A DNA stretch of 64,000 nucleotides from Nocardioides luteus (lineage in GTDB: Bacteria; Actinomycetota; Actinomycetes; Propionibacteriales; Nocardioidaceae), in NCBI RefSeq assembly GCF_015752315.1, contig NZ_JADOVJ010000001.1:1054001-1118000 (forward strand). The letters are read 5' to 3'. Numbering within the stretch: position 1 is the stretch's first letter; each line of letters starts with the position of its first letter. Position numbers and translations under genes: made by a program. Under the pieces are notes generated by a model. That model worked only from the letters and a program-made list of their open reading frames with translations, ran no database searches and was not told the DNA's origin. This document shows, in pieces, positions 33,016 to 42,141 of the stretch.

Positions 33016-34323
33016 TCAGAACAGGTCTGCCCAGAAGGGCGCGAAGTCGGTGAAGGTCTTGGACGTGGTGGTGATGTTCTCGACCAGGACGTCCTCGACG
33101 GCGGCGCCGATGATCACGCCGGCGTGGGCCATCCGGTGGTCGGCGTAGGTGTGGAACACCCCGCCGTGAAGCGTCGCCGGCCGGATGGTCAGCCCGTCGG
33201 GGTGCTCGGTGACGTCGGCCCCGAGAGCGCCCAGCTCCCGGGCGAGCGCGGCGAGCCGGTCGGTCTCGTGGCCGCGGATGTGGCCGATGCCGGTCAGGTG
33301 CGAGGGCGTCTCCGCGAGCGCGCAGAGGGCCGCGACCGCCGGAGTGAGCTCGCCGATGTCGTGCATGTCCAGGTCGATCCCGGTGAGCCGCTCGGGCCCG
33401 GTCACGGTGAGCCCGTCGTCGCCCACCTGCACCTCGCAGCCCATCAGCGCGAGCACCTCGCGCAGCTGGTCGCCCGGCTGGTCGGTGGCCTGCGGCCAGT
33501 CGCGCACGGTCACGGTCCCTCCCGAGACCGCCGCCAGCGCCAGGAAGGGGGCCGCGTTGGACAGGTCCGGCTCGATCGTGCGGTCCAGGGTCTTGATCGG
33601 CCCCGGCGCCACGGTCCAGCGGTTGGCGTCGCCACCCGATGACGGAGCGTCGACCGCGACGCCGTGCTCGCGCAGCATCGCGACCGTCATGTCGATGTGG
33701 GGGAGCGACGGCACCGGCTTGCCGTCGTGGCGGATGTCGACGCCCTGCTCGTAGCGCGCCCCTGCCAGCAGCAGCGCGCTGATGAACTGGCTCGAGGCCG
33801 AGGCGTCGACCACCACGGTGCCGCCGGGCACCGAGCCGGCGCCGCGGATGGTGAACGGCAGCCCGTCACCCTCGATGTCCACGCCGAGATCGCGAAGCGC
33901 GCGCAGCACCTCGCCGACCGGCCGCTTGCGCATGTGCGGGTCGCCGTCGAAGGCGATCGTGCCGGTGGAGAGCGCGGCCACCGGAGGTACGAACCGCATC
34001 ACCGTCCCCGCCAGCCCGCAGTCGACCTCGGCGTCGGCGCCGAACGTCCCAGGCGTCACCACCCAGTCGTCGCCCGAGGTGTCCACGTGCGACCCCAGCG
34101 ATGTCAGCGCTGCCGCCATCAGCAGCGTGTCGCGCGACCGCAGCGCACGACGTACGACACTCGGCCCGTCCGCGATCGCGGCCAGCAGCAGCGCCCGGTT
34201 GGTGAGCGACTTGCTCCCGGGCAGCGACACCGTCGCCGTCACCGGACCCTGTGCACGGGGAGCCGGCCAGGGGTCGGCCGGTCCGTTGGCAGGGTCAGCG
34301 GCACGGTCGGTCGTCGTAGTCAC
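33016..34323 (-). CDS. aroA: 3-phosphoshikimate 1-carboxyvinyltransferase (EPSP synthase)
   Basis: A 435-residue EPSP synthase. [15 protein letters not shown] binds shikimate-3-phosphate, and the PEP-site loop reads [14 protein letters not shown], where class I plants and enterics have [28 protein letters not shown] and the late [11 protein letters not shown] are intact. It makes EPSP from shikimate-3-phosphate and PEP for aromatic synthesis. First gene of the aroA-rsgA-hisN run. An N-terminal Asp/Pro-rich tail of about 20 residues precedes the core. Confidence 0.93.
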   Translation of the reverse strand: MTTTTDRAADPANGPADPWPAPRAQGPVTATVSLPGSKSLTNRALLLAAIADGPSVVRRALRSRDTLLMAAALTSLGSHVDTSGDDWVVTPGTFGADAEVDCGLAGTVMRFVPPVAALSTGTIAFDGDPHMRKRPVGEVLRALRDLGVDIEGDGLPFTIRGAGSVPGGTVVVDASASSQFISALLLAGARYEQGVDIRHDGKPVPSLPHIDMTVAMLREHGVAVDAPSSGGDANRWTVAPGPIKTLDRTIEPDLSNAAPFLALAAVSGGTVTVRDWPQATDQPGDQLREVLALMGCEVQVGDDGLTVTGPERLTGIDLDMHDIGELTPAVAALCALAETPSHLTGIGHIRGHETDRLAALARELGALGADVTEHPDGLTIRPATLHGGVFHTYADHRMAHAGVIIGAAVEDVLVENITTTSKTFTDFAPFWADLF

Positions 34324-34392
34324 AGGTCCAACTTTAGAGGTTCTGAGAGCCGAGGCGGCCGTCGGTCACCGGGGATGGAACCGGCGATGGGC

Positions 34393-36963
34393 TCACTCGA
34401 TCCCGAGCGCCTTCAGGAAACCCTTCCAGGTCAGACCGCCGGACACGGACCCACGCTCGACCTCGGGTGTCTCGTCCGGGTCGGCGCTGTCGCTGGGCTC
34501 GTCGGGGTCTTCGGGCAGCGACGGGCTCTCGCTGGGAACGCTCGGCGTGCTGGGCACATCTGACGGAGTCGGCACCTGGGGCACGTCCGGAGTGGTCGGC
34601 GGCGTGGGCACCTGCGGCACGTCGGGAGTGGTCGGTGGCGTCGGCACCTGCGGGACGTCCGGGGTCTCGGTGGGAGAGGGCGTCGGGGTCGGCGTGGGCT
34701 CCTGGCCCGCGGACCCCGAGACGGTGCGGTGGTTGTTGCTCGCGTCGCTGTCTTCGTAACCGTCCGGCACGATGCGGGCCTCGAAGGTCCAGGTCTCGCC
34801 CGCCCTCGGGATGAAGTTGACCTGCGCCGCGGTGCCGTCACCGGTCAGCTCGCACTCGTAGGAGTAGGTGCTGCCCGTCGGCGGGGGAGCGAAGGTGCCA
34901 CAGGCCTGCCAGCCGAGGTAGGCCGGCTCCAGGCCCGTCACCGTGATCACGAGGTTGGTCGACCGACCCGCTGCGGTCTCGGGGAGGCCGGAGACCTCGG
35001 CGGTGGCGGCCACGTAGCTCGTCCACCCGGCCAGGCCGAGGAACGTCGCACCGAACCCGCCGCCCTGCTGGGTGGCGCTAACCTCGACTTTTGGGTCGTG
35101 CTTCGGAGCATCCTCGAAGGTCACCTCCACAGCACCGACGTCCTTGCCGCCGTGGCCGTCCGAGATCCGATAGGTGAAGGTGTCGCCGGCGCCGTCGTAG
35201 CCGGGGGTCATCGTGTAGGCGACCTTGCCGTCGACGATCTCGGCACGGCCGTGCGCAGGCTGGTCCACGATCTCGACGAGTTCGAGGGTGTCGTCGTTGT
35301 CGTCGGTGTCGTTGGCGAGCACGTCGATGGTGCCCTGCGCCGTCGACGGCTGGTTGCCGTTTCCGTTGCCGTTGTTGCCCTCGCCGTTGCCGTTCGATCC
35401 CGGGGTCCTGGTCAGGGTCGCGGCGTCGCCGGTGGCATTCGGGTCGGCGTTGGGCGTGGTGACGTCGACGGTGCCGGCGACCTCGCCGCCGTTGCCGTCG
35501 GTGAGGACGTACTCGATCGTGTCGGTCCCGCGCCAGCCCTTGTCGGCGGTGTAGGTGACCGTGGTGACCGGCTCATCGGCCATCCGCAGGCCGCCGAAGA
35601 TCATGCCGCTCGGGCCGCGGCCCTTGCCACCCGAGGACGTGCCGCCCACGGTGACGGCGCCGTGGGCGGGGGCGCGGACGTTGGCCTCCTTGACCGAGAG
35701 CGAGTCGCCGTTGGCGTCGGTCGCGCCCTGGGTCAGGTCGATGACCGCCTTGCCACCCGGAGCGACCTGCACCTCGGGCAGCGGCGAGGTGATGACCGGC
35801 GCCTCCTGGGTCTGCGCCGGGGCGGTGTCGGCGGGCTGGTCGGCGGGAGGTGCGGCCGGCGGGTCGGCAGGAGGTGCGGCCGGCTGGTCGGCGGGCGGCG
35901 CGGCAGGCGGAGCGGCGGGAGGCGCAGCGGGAGGAGCGGCGGGAGGAGCGGCGGGTGCCGGGTCGGCGGGTGCCTCCGCAGCGGGCTCCTCGGCGGCCGG
36001 CACCTTCGGGGCCGGGTCGCCACCGGTGAGCACCAACCCGGCGGCCACGGCCGCGGCGGCCGCGACACCCGCACCACCCGCGACCGTACGTCCCACCGGA
36101 TCGCCCAGCACCCAGTCCCTGACCCGCCCGAAGAAGAGCACGACACCGCCCTTGGCGGCGACACCGCCACCGACGGCGAGGTAGCCCGCGCCCGCGGTGC
36201 CGAGCAGGGCCGGAGCGAGCCAAGCACCCATCCCGGAGTTGACCTCGGTGAGCTCGAGGTAGATCGCGGTGCACGGACGGCAGTCCTGCAGGTGGTCGTC
36301 GACCTTCTTCGCGTCGCGCTTGGACAGGCCGTTGCGGATGTAGGCGCCGAGGTTGGCGCGCGTGGTGGCGCAGGCCTCCTCGACGGCGTCCTGCGCGTGC
36401 ATGGAGATGAAGGCCTGCTTGAGGCCCTCACGGGCCCGGTAGGCGAGCGCGGAGACCGAGTTGGCGGACATGCCGAGCATCGGCGCGATCTCGGCCGGCT
36501 TCTGGCCCTCGACCTCGGTGTGCCACAGCACCTGCTGCCAGCGCTCGGGAAGCTGCTGGAACGCCTTGGCTGCGGCCTGGTTGTCAAAGCCCGACACCGC
36601 GGTGTCCTCGAAGGGCACGCCCGGGTCGAAGGGCGTCAGGTCGTCGGTGGTGGTCAGCTTCGAGGCGGCCCGGATCTTGTCCACGTGGAGCCGGCGCAGC
36701 GAGGTCAGCAGGTAGGCGCGGAAGGCCAGGTCCGGGCCACCGCCCCTCTGCAGCACGTTGAGCACCTTGGCGAACGCCTCGGAGACGAGGTCGTCGACGT
36801 CTCCCTGGGACACCAGCTGACGGGCGAGGCGGCGAGCGGCCTCGACATGGCGCTCGAACAGCGTCCCGTACGCATCCAGGTCGCCACCGCGGACGGCGGT
36901 GATCAGCTCGGCGTCGCCAGGGGCGTCGAGGGTAGGTAGGGAGGTGGGGGTCGTTTCGCTCAC
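34393..36963 (-). CDS. ECF sigma factor fused to zinc anti-sigma-like, membrane and Ig-like surface domains
   Basis: One 856-residue frame. Residues about 20-100 are sigma region 2 (DAYGTLFERHVEAARRLARQLV, DDLVSEAFAKVL), and 135-185 are region 4 (LPERWQQVLWHTEVEGQKPAEIAPMLG). A zinc anti-sigma-like H-x3-C-x2-C (His224, Cys228, Cys231) follows. Hydrophobic helices lie near 247-278 and 291-313, then an Ala/Pro-rich linker (about 318-390), two cadherin/Ig-like repeats, a CARDB-like region, and a Pro/Thr tail with three TPDVPQVPTPPT repeats. The start is GTG 36963. Actinobacterial ECF groups with membrane extensions are known; the reading here as a self-tethered sigma factor is inference. Confidence 0.85.
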   Translation of the reverse strand: MSETTPTSLPTLDAPGDAELITAVRGGDLDAYGTLFERHVEAARRLARQLVSQGDVDDLVSEAFAKVLNVLQRGGGPDLAFRAYLLTSLRRLHVDKIRAASKLTTTDDLTPFDPGVPFEDTAVSGFDNQAAAKAFQQLPERWQQVLWHTEVEGQKPAEIAPMLGMSANSVSALAYRAREGLKQAFISMHAQDAVEEACATTRANLGAYIRNGLSKRDAKKVDDHLQDCRPCTAIYLELTEVNSGMGAWLAPALLGTAGAGYLAVGGGVAAKGGVVLFFGRVRDWVLGDPVGRTVAGGAGVAAAAAVAAGLVLTGGDPAPKVPAAEEPAAEAPADPAPAAPPAAPPAAPPAAPPAAPPADQPAAPPADPPAAPPADQPADTAPAQTQEAPVITSPLPEVQVAPGGKAVIDLTQGATDANGDSLSVKEANVRAPAHGAVTVGGTSSGGKGRGPSGMIFGGLRMADEPVTTVTYTADKGWRGTDTIEYVLTDGNGGEVAGTVDVTTPNADPNATGDAATLTRTPGSNGNGEGNNGNGNGNQPSTAQGTIDVLANDTDDNDDTLELVEIVDQPAHGRAEIVDGKVAYTMTPGYDGAGDTFTYRISDGHGGKDVGAVEVTFEDAPKHDPKVEVSATQQGGGFGATFLGLAGWTSYVAATAEVSGLPETAAGRSTNLVITVTGLEPAYLGWQACGTFAPPPTGSTYSYECELTGDGTAAQVNFIPRAGETWTFEARIVPDGYEDSDASNNHRTVSGSAGQEPTPTPTPSPTETPDVPQVPTPPTTPDVPQVPTPPTTPDVPQVPTPSDVPSTPSVPSESPSLPEDPDEPSDSADPDETPEVERGSVSGGLTWKGFLKALGIE
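34570..34680 (-). repeat. three direct repeats coding TPDVPQVPTPPT in the sigma-fusion tail
   Basis: A 36-bp unit is repeated about three times in tandem within the gene, coding a proline/threonine-rich stalk. Copy number may vary between strains. Confidence 0.65.
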
Positions 36964-37256
36964 GGCACCAGAGACGTTAGAAGGACGGAGGTATGACGCG
37001 GCTTGCGCCGACGGAAGACATGCGTTGTGCTAACGACTGCGGCGGCCCGCACGTCACGCCCCCTTCCCGGGATCGGACAACAAGTTGGAGAAAACCCGGA
37101 AAAGGTGGGTCTCTATCGCGTCATGCTTGCCGATTTCGCCCGTCACGTCCACGTGGGCGCGCAGGAGATCGGCGCGCGCACCACTGTATCCATCGACCGA
37201 CGATTTCGAACGAGGAACCACAGCAACGTCAGGAAACACGAGGAAAGAGGTGAGTC
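36964..37256. other. 293-bp divergent intergenic region
   Basis: It lies between the sigma-fusion gene (minus) and the degenerate GGDEF gene (plus). Several short frames exist in it but none has a family-like product or ribosome site. Presumably it holds two promoters; I can place neither with confidence. Confidence 0.4.
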
Positions 37257-37979
37257 GTGCGGCTGTTCTCCCGGGGTTGGCGTGCGCGTGCGTCCACCTC
37301 GCCTGAGACCACAGAGCTCTCCGAGGAGCAGCGGGCGGCGCTGCCGCCTCGGTTCGAGGCTGTCGCAGAGGCGCTGGCCGAGCGGAGCAGCTATGTCGCC
37401 GAGGCCTGCTGGGTGGTCGGTCATGACCTCGCCGAGATCGGCGTACCGCTCGGGGAGAGCCTCGAGGACCTCCGGCTGACGACGCAGACCGTCCACAGCC
37501 GCGACCCGGCCTTCGCCGAGGTGCACGCACTCTCCGTCGCCTGGAGCGAGGCGACGCTCGGCTACCTGCACACGATCTCCTGCGCCGACCCGCTCACGGG
37601 CCTCTCCACGCTCGCCCACGTACGTGAGCGCATCTCGGACCTCTACCGCGAGGCCAAGGCGTGCAGCCACGCGCTGGTCGTCACCGACGCCCACGTCCCG
37701 GGCACCGGCGGGCAGACCGACAGCATCGCCACCGCCCGTCGGATGTCGCTGCTGGGCCAGACGGCCCGCACGGTCTTCGCCGGTGCGGCCGCCGTCGGAC
37801 AGGTCGGTCACAGCCGGATGGTCGTGGTGGCCCCGCGCGACGAGACGCTGGTCAAGCGGCTGGGCCTTCTCAAGCGGATGGTCGAGCACAGCGCCGACCG
37901 GATCTGGATCGAGGGGCTTCCGGAGAACGACAGATCGGCAGGCTTCCTGCTCGACGAGCTCGCCCGCGGAGCCTCGTAA
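37257..37979 (+). CDS. degenerate GGDEF-like protein
   Basis: A 240-residue cytosolic protein. The middle begins CADPLTGLSTLAHVRERISDLYREA, the standard opening of a GGDEF domain. Where active enzymes read ARLGGDEFAVLLP, this one reads GQVGHSRMVVVAP, so the catalytic GGDEF signature is missing and cyclic-di-GMP synthesis is unlikely. The N-terminal 90 residues are helical. It could be a sensor or binding protein derived from a diguanylate cyclase. GTG 37257 follows AGGAAAGAGG. Confidence 0.6.
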   Translation: MRLFSRGWRARASTSPETTELSEEQRAALPPRFEAVAEALAERSSYVAEACWVVGHDLAEIGVPLGESLEDLRLTTQTVHSRDPAFAEVHALSVAWSEATLGYLHTISCADPLTGLSTLAHVRERISDLYREAKACSHALVVTDAHVPGTGGQTDSIATARRMSLLGQTARTVFAGAAAVGQVGHSRMVVVAPRDETLVKRLGLLKRMVEHSADRIWIEGLPENDRSAGFLLDELARGAS

Positions 37980-38020
37980 TACCTGGAAACAGCACCGTCC
38001 GGCGGCGCTAAGGTGAACGT

Positions 38021-38761
38021 ATGTGCGGTCGTTACGCGTCCAGCCGCCAACCCGACGAGCTGGCCGAGGAGTTCGAGATCGATGAGCTGCGCCTGCAGGA
38101 GCCGCTCACCGAGAGCTACAACGTGGCGCCGACCGACCAGGTCTACGCGGTCCTCGAGCGCCCGCCGCACGAGGAGAACACCTCCAGCGAGCGCCAGCTC
38201 CGTTCCGTACGTTGGGGTCTGGTGCCCTCCTGGGCCAAGGACGTCAAGATCGGCAACCGGATGATCAATGCCCGGATGGAGACGGTGGGCGAGAAGCCCG
38301 CCTACCGCCGGGCCTTCGCCAAGCGCCGCTGCCTGCTGCCGGCCGACGGCTACTTCGAGTGGTACGCCACCGACGCGAAGGACGCCAAGGGCAAGCCCCG
38401 CAAGCAGCCCTACTTCATCACGCCGAAGGACGGGGGAGTGCTGGCGATGGCCGGGCTCTACGAGCTGTGGCCCGACCCCGCCAAGGACGAAGACGACCCC
38501 ACCCGCTGGCTGTGGAGCTGCACGGTGATCACCACCGAGGCGGAGGACTCCCTGGGCCGGATCCACGACCGGATGCCGCTCATGGTCGAACGCGAGCGCT
38601 GGGACCAGTGGCTCGACCCGACCCGGCCCGGCGACGTGGACCTGTTGACCCCGGCGGCGCCGGGCCGGCTGGAGGCCTACCCGGTCTCGACGCTGGTGAG
38701 CAACGTACGCAACAACGGCCGTGAACTCATCGAGCCCCTGCCGCTCGAGGAAACCTGGTGA
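38021..38761 (+). CDS. SOS-response-associated peptidase / abasic-site crosslinker (SRAP, YedK-like)
   Basis: A 246-residue SRAP protein beginning MCGRYAS, where Cys2 is the residue that bonds to abasic DNA after removal of Met. The later family motifs RWGLVPSWAK, NARMETVGEKPAYRRAF, RRCLLPADGYFEWY and the histidine segment IHDRMPLMV are all present. It protects abasic sites in single-stranded DNA. The next gene starts 5 nt after its stop, so the two are co-transcribed. M. tuberculosis Rv3226c is the counterpart beside aroA. Confidence 0.92.
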   Translation: MCGRYASSRQPDELAEEFEIDELRLQEPLTESYNVAPTDQVYAVLERPPHEENTSSERQLRSVRWGLVPSWAKDVKIGNRMINARMETVGEKPAYRRAFAKRRCLLPADGYFEWYATDAKDAKGKPRKQPYFITPKDGGVLAMAGLYELWPDPAKDEDDPTRWLWSCTVITTEAEDSLGRIHDRMPLMVERERWDQWLDPTRPGDVDLLTPAAPGRLEAYPVSTLVSNVRNNGRELIEPLPLEETW

Positions 38762-38765
38762 TGAC

Positions 38766-39404
38766 ATGGGTGGAACCACGACGCAGATGATCGACACGCC
38801 CTACGGAGAAGGACGGCTCTACACCCGCCGGGCGCGACGACCACAGGCGACGCTGCTGCTCTCCCACGGCGCCGGCAACGGGATCGACACCCACGACCTG
38901 ATGGCGCTCAACGACGCGCTGCCGGCCCAGGGGATCACCGTGGTCCGCTTCGAGCAGCCCTGGCGCGTCAAGGGGAAGCCGGTCGCCACGCCTCCCAAGT
39001 CGCTCGACGCCGCGCTGACGCTGGCCGCCAACTGGATGCGGGTGCGTACGCCGCTGGTGGTCGGAGGCCGCTCCGCCGGTGCCCGCTCGGCGGTCCGCAC
39101 GGCGCGCGGGTTCGGCGCCGCGGGAGCGCTCTGCCTGGCCTTCCCGCTGCACCCGGTCAGCAAGCCCCAGGTCTCACGAGCCCACGAGCTGCTGGAGGCG
39201 AGGGTGCCGACGCTGGTGCTGCAGGGCACCCGCGACAGGTTCGGCAGGCCCGAGGAGTTCCCCGAGGGGATCGAGGTCACCCCGATCCCGGGCGCGGACC
39301 ATTCCCTCATCGTCGGCAAGCGGGGACCGGTCACCCAGGCCGACGCCGACGCGATCCTGGTCGAGTCCACCCTGGAGTGGCTGGTTCGCGAGGTCATCGC
39401 CTAG
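38766..39404 (+). CDS. alpha/beta hydrolase (KANL3/Tex30-like, dienelactone-hydrolase type)
   Basis: About 212 residues of the alpha/beta hydrolase class. ATLLLSHGAGNGIDTHD provides the oxyanion-hole HGAG. The nucleophile elbow VGGRSAGAR carries Ser in a GxSxG pattern, and LVLQGTRDRFGRPEEF and GADHSL supply the acid and histidine. The substrate is unknown. ATG 38766 lies 5 nt after the SRAP stop. Confidence 0.78.
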   Translation: MGGTTTQMIDTPYGEGRLYTRRARRPQATLLLSHGAGNGIDTHDLMALNDALPAQGITVVRFEQPWRVKGKPVATPPKSLDAALTLAANWMRVRTPLVVGGRSAGARSAVRTARGFGAAGALCLAFPLHPVSKPQVSRAHELLEARVPTLVLQGTRDRFGRPEEFPEGIEVTPIPGADHSLIVGKRGPVTQADADAILVESTLEWLVREVIA

Positions 39405-39466
39405 CCGCCCGTTCTGCGGGCGAGCACGACCGAGTGATTTTCAGCGCGCGCCGTGCTTGCCGGCGC

Positions 39467-39488
39467 TAGGGTTTACCACGTGGTAAAC
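39467..39488 (+). promoter_or_regulatory. -10 and LacI operator at the dehydratase start
   Basis: GTTTACCACGTGGTAAAC (39471-39488) is a perfect 18-bp palindrome with central CG, the LacI operator shape. It overlaps a TAGGGT -10 hexamer (39467-39472) and the GTG start itself, so a bound repressor would cover the transcription start. A close variant lies before the transporter operon at 43371. Confidence 0.75.
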
Positions 39489-41261
39489 GCCCCCCGACTG
39501 CGCAGCCAGGACTGGTTCGACAACCCGGCCAACCCCGCGATGACGGCGCTCTACATCGAGCGCTACCTGAACTGGGGCGTGACCCGGGAGGAGCTCCAGT
39601 CGGGCAAGCCGGTGATCGGCATCGCTCAGACCGGCTCGGACCTGGCGCCCTGCAACCGCCACCATCTCGGGCTGGCGCAGCGCGTACGCGACGGGATCCG
39701 GGAGATGGGCGGGATCGCGTTCGAGTTCCCGGTGCACCCGATCCACGAGATGGGGAAGCGGCCGACGGCGGCGCTGGACCGCAACCTCGCCTACCTCGGT
39801 CTGGTGGAGGTCCTCTACGGCTATCCCCTCGACGGGGTGGTGCTGACGACCGGGTGCGACAAGACCACGCCGGCGTGCGTGATGGCGGCGGCCACGGTCG
39901 ACATCCCGGCGATCGTGCTCTCGGGCGGGCCGATGCTCAACGGCTGGCTCAAGGGCGAGCGCATCGGCTCGGGCACGATCATCTGGAAGGCGCGCGAGAT
40001 GCTCGCGGCGGGGGAGATCGACGAGGCGGAGTTCACCGAGCTGATCGCGTCCTCGGCGCCCTCGCCCGGCCACTGCAACACCATGGGCACCGCCGCCACC
40101 ATGAACAGCCTCGCCGAGACCCTCGGGATGAGCCTGCCCGGCTCGGCGGCGATCCCGGCGCCGCACCGTGACCGCGGCCGGGTGGCCTACCTGACGGGCC
40201 GGCGCATCGTCGAGATGGTGCACGAGGACCTCAAGCCCTCCGACATCCTGACCAGGGACGCGTTCGAGAACGCGATCGTCGTCAACTCGGCGATCGGAGG
40301 CTCTACCAACGCTCCGGTCCACATCAACGCGATCGCCCGGCACATCGGGGTCGACCTCGGCATCGAGGAGTGGGAGAAAATCGGGCACCCGGTCCCGCTC
40401 CTGGTCGACATGCAGCCCGCCGGCAGGTTCCTCGGCGAGGAGTTCCACCGCGCAGGTGGGGTGCCGGCCGTCGTCCACGAGCTGATGCGGCACGGGCTGA
40501 TCCACGAGGATGCGCTCACCGTGAACGGACGGACCATCGGCGAGAACTGCCGCGACACGGTGAGCGAGGACCCCGAGGTGATCCGCGGCTTCGACGACCC
40601 GCTCGTGGAGCAGGCCGGCTTCATCGTGATGACGGGGAACCTGTTCGACAGCGCGATCATGAAGACCAGCGTGATCTCGGACGAGTTCCGCGAGCGCTAC
40701 CTCTCCGACCCCGAGCACCCGAACGTGTTCGAGGGTCGCGCGATCGTCTTCGAAGGGCCCGAGGACTACCACGCCCGCATCGACGATCCGGCGCTCGAGG
40801 TCGACGAGGGGTGCATCCTGTTCATCCGTGGTGTCGGCCCGATCGGCTATCCGGGCTCGGCCGAGGTCGTCAACATGCAGCCTCCCGCCGCGCTCATCGA
40901 GCGGGGCGTGCACTCGCTGCCGTGCGTCGGCGACGGCCGCCAGTCCGGTACGTCCGGGTCGCCCTCGATCCTCAACGCCTCGCCCGAGGCCGCCGCCGGT
41001 GGAGGCCTGGCGCTGCTGCGTACCGACGATCGGGTCCGGATCGACCTCAACACGGGACGGGCGGACATGCTGGTCACCGACGAGGAGCTGGCCGAGCGGC
41101 GCGAGGCGCTCGGGGAGTTCCCGGTGCCGGAGTCGCAGACCCCGTGGCAGGAGATCCAGCGGTCCATGGTCGGCCAGCTCGCCGACGGCATGGTCCTCGA
41201 GCCCGCGGTGAAGTACCAGCGCGTCGCGCAGACCAAGGGCACCCCACGCGACAACCACTGA
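39480..41261 (+). CDS. IlvD/Edd-family sugar-acid dehydratase (L-arabonate/D-xylonate type)
   Basis: A 593-residue dehydratase of the IlvD/Edd family. The cluster cysteines are Cys58 (LAPCNRHH), Cys126 ([10 protein letters not shown]) and Cys199 (PGHCNTMG). Length and sequence style match pentonate dehydratases (arabonate/xylonate) rather than dihydroxyacid dehydratase. It would convert a pentonate to 2-keto-3-deoxypentonate. The next gene, 10 nt downstream, is an FAH-type enzyme that fits the following step. GTG 39480 lies inside a LacI operator and 7 nt after a TAGGGT -10, so a leaderless, repressor-gated transcript is likely. Confidence 0.87.
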   Translation: MVNAPRLRSQDWFDNPANPAMTALYIERYLNWGVTREELQSGKPVIGIAQTGSDLAPCNRHHLGLAQRVRDGIREMGGIAFEFPVHPIHEMGKRPTAALDRNLAYLGLVEVLYGYPLDGVVLTTGCDKTTPACVMAAATVDIPAIVLSGGPMLNGWLKGERIGSGTIIWKAREMLAAGEIDEAEFTELIASSAPSPGHCNTMGTAATMNSLAETLGMSLPGSAAIPAPHRDRGRVAYLTGRRIVEMVHEDLKPSDILTRDAFENAIVVNSAIGGSTNAPVHINAIARHIGVDLGIEEWEKIGHPVPLLVDMQPAGRFLGEEFHRAGGVPAVVHELMRHGLIHEDALTVNGRTIGENCRDTVSEDPEVIRGFDDPLVEQAGFIVMTGNLFDSAIMKTSVISDEFRERYLSDPEHPNVFEGRAIVFEGPEDYHARIDDPALEVDEGCILFIRGVGPIGYPGSAEVVNMQPPAALIERGVHSLPCVGDGRQSGTSGSPSILNASPEAAAGGGLALLRTDDRVRIDLNTGRADMLVTDEELAERREALGEFPVPESQTPWQEIQRSMVGQLADGMVLEPAVKYQRVAQTKGTPRDNH

Positions 41262-41271
41262 GGAGCAGACG

Positions 41272-42141
41272 ATGCACCTTGTCCGATACGACAGCGGGAA
41301 CGGCCCCCGGGTCGGCGTGCGCACCGATGACGAGATCACCCCGGTGAGCGGCGTCGGGTCCATGGCCGACCTCCTCGCGATGCCGCACGACGAGCTGCGG
41401 GCGACCGTCGAGTCCGCCTCCGCGGCGCCGGTCCCGGTCGCGTCCGCACGCCTGCTCGCCCCGCTGGACGGCCGGGCCGAGCTGTGGTGCGCGGGTGTCA
41501 CCTACGCCCGTTCGCGCAGCGCCCGGATGGAGGAGAGCGCCGAGCAGTCGGTCTACGACAAGGTCTACTCCGCGCAGCGGCCCGAGCTCTTCCTGAAGGC
41601 ACCGGCCTGGCGCCTGGTCACCGACGGCGAGCCGGTCGGCATCCGCACCGACTCCGGCCACGACGTACCCGAGCCGGAGCTCGCCGTCGTGGTCAACGCC
41701 CACGGCGAGATCGTCGGATACACCGTCTGCAACGACATGAGCTCCCGCTCGATCGAGGGCGAGAACCCGCTCTACCTCCCTCAGGCCAAGGTGTACGCAG
41801 GTGCAGCAGCGCTCGCGACAGGCATCAGGCCGGCGTGGGAGGTCCCCGACGCCACCGACCTCGCCATCACCCTGGTGGTCCGGAGGGGCGGACGCGAGGT
41901 CGTCGCCGCGGAGACATCGTCCGACCAGCTCGTGCGTCCGATCCAGCAGCTCGTCGACCACCTGTTCGCCGCCAACGACTTCCCCGACGGTGCGGCGCTG
42001 GCCACCGGCACCGGGATCGTCCCCGACATGGACTTCAGTCTTCAGCCCGGCGACGTGGTGGAGATCGAGGTCGCGGAGGTCGGCAGGCTCGTCAACCGGG
42101 TGGAGGCCGGGAAGGAGCCCTTCGCGTGGCTCAACCGTTGA
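41272..42141 (+). CDS. fumarylacetoacetate hydrolase-family protein, probable 2-keto-3-deoxypentonate dehydratase
   Basis: A 289-residue FAH-superfamily protein. The metal-binding acidic residues sit in GHDVPEPELAVVVNAHGEIVGYTVCNDMSSRSIEGENPLYLPQAK, where the EPELAVV and NDMSSR motifs are standard. FAH-type proteins next to pentonate dehydratases (XylX, AraD1) are known to dehydrate 2-keto-3-deoxypentonate to alpha-ketoglutarate semialdehyde. Position right after the dehydratase gene makes that role likely; a generic diketone hydrolase is the alternative. Its end overlaps the end of the LacI gene by 11 bp. Confidence 0.82.
   Translation: MHLVRYDSGNGPRVGVRTDDEITPVSGVGSMADLLAMPHDELRATVESASAAPVPVASARLLAPLDGRAELWCAGVTYARSRSARMEESAEQSVYDKVYSAQRPELFLKAPAWRLVTDGEPVGIRTDSGHDVPEPELAVVVNAHGEIVGYTVCNDMSSRSIEGENPLYLPQAKVYAGAAALATGIRPAWEVPDATDLAITLVVRRGGREVVAAETSSDQLVRPIQQLVDHLFAANDFPDGAALATGTGIVPDMDFSLQPGDVVEIEVAEVGRLVNRVEAGKEPFAWLNR

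Noticed and set aside
34570..34680. Possible CRISPR-like or minisatellite array
   Set aside because: Tandem 36-bp units without unique spacers, in frame within a coding Pro/Thr stalk.
34729..36939. 736-codon open frame opposite the sigma-fusion gene
   Set aside because: Complement of a coding strand with clear sigma domains; the product is Gly/Arg/Val-rich shadow sequence.
36993..37253. 86-codon open frame in the divergent gap before the GGDEF-like gene
   Set aside because: No ribosome site, Arg/Pro-rich product without family features, and it overlaps expected promoter sequence.
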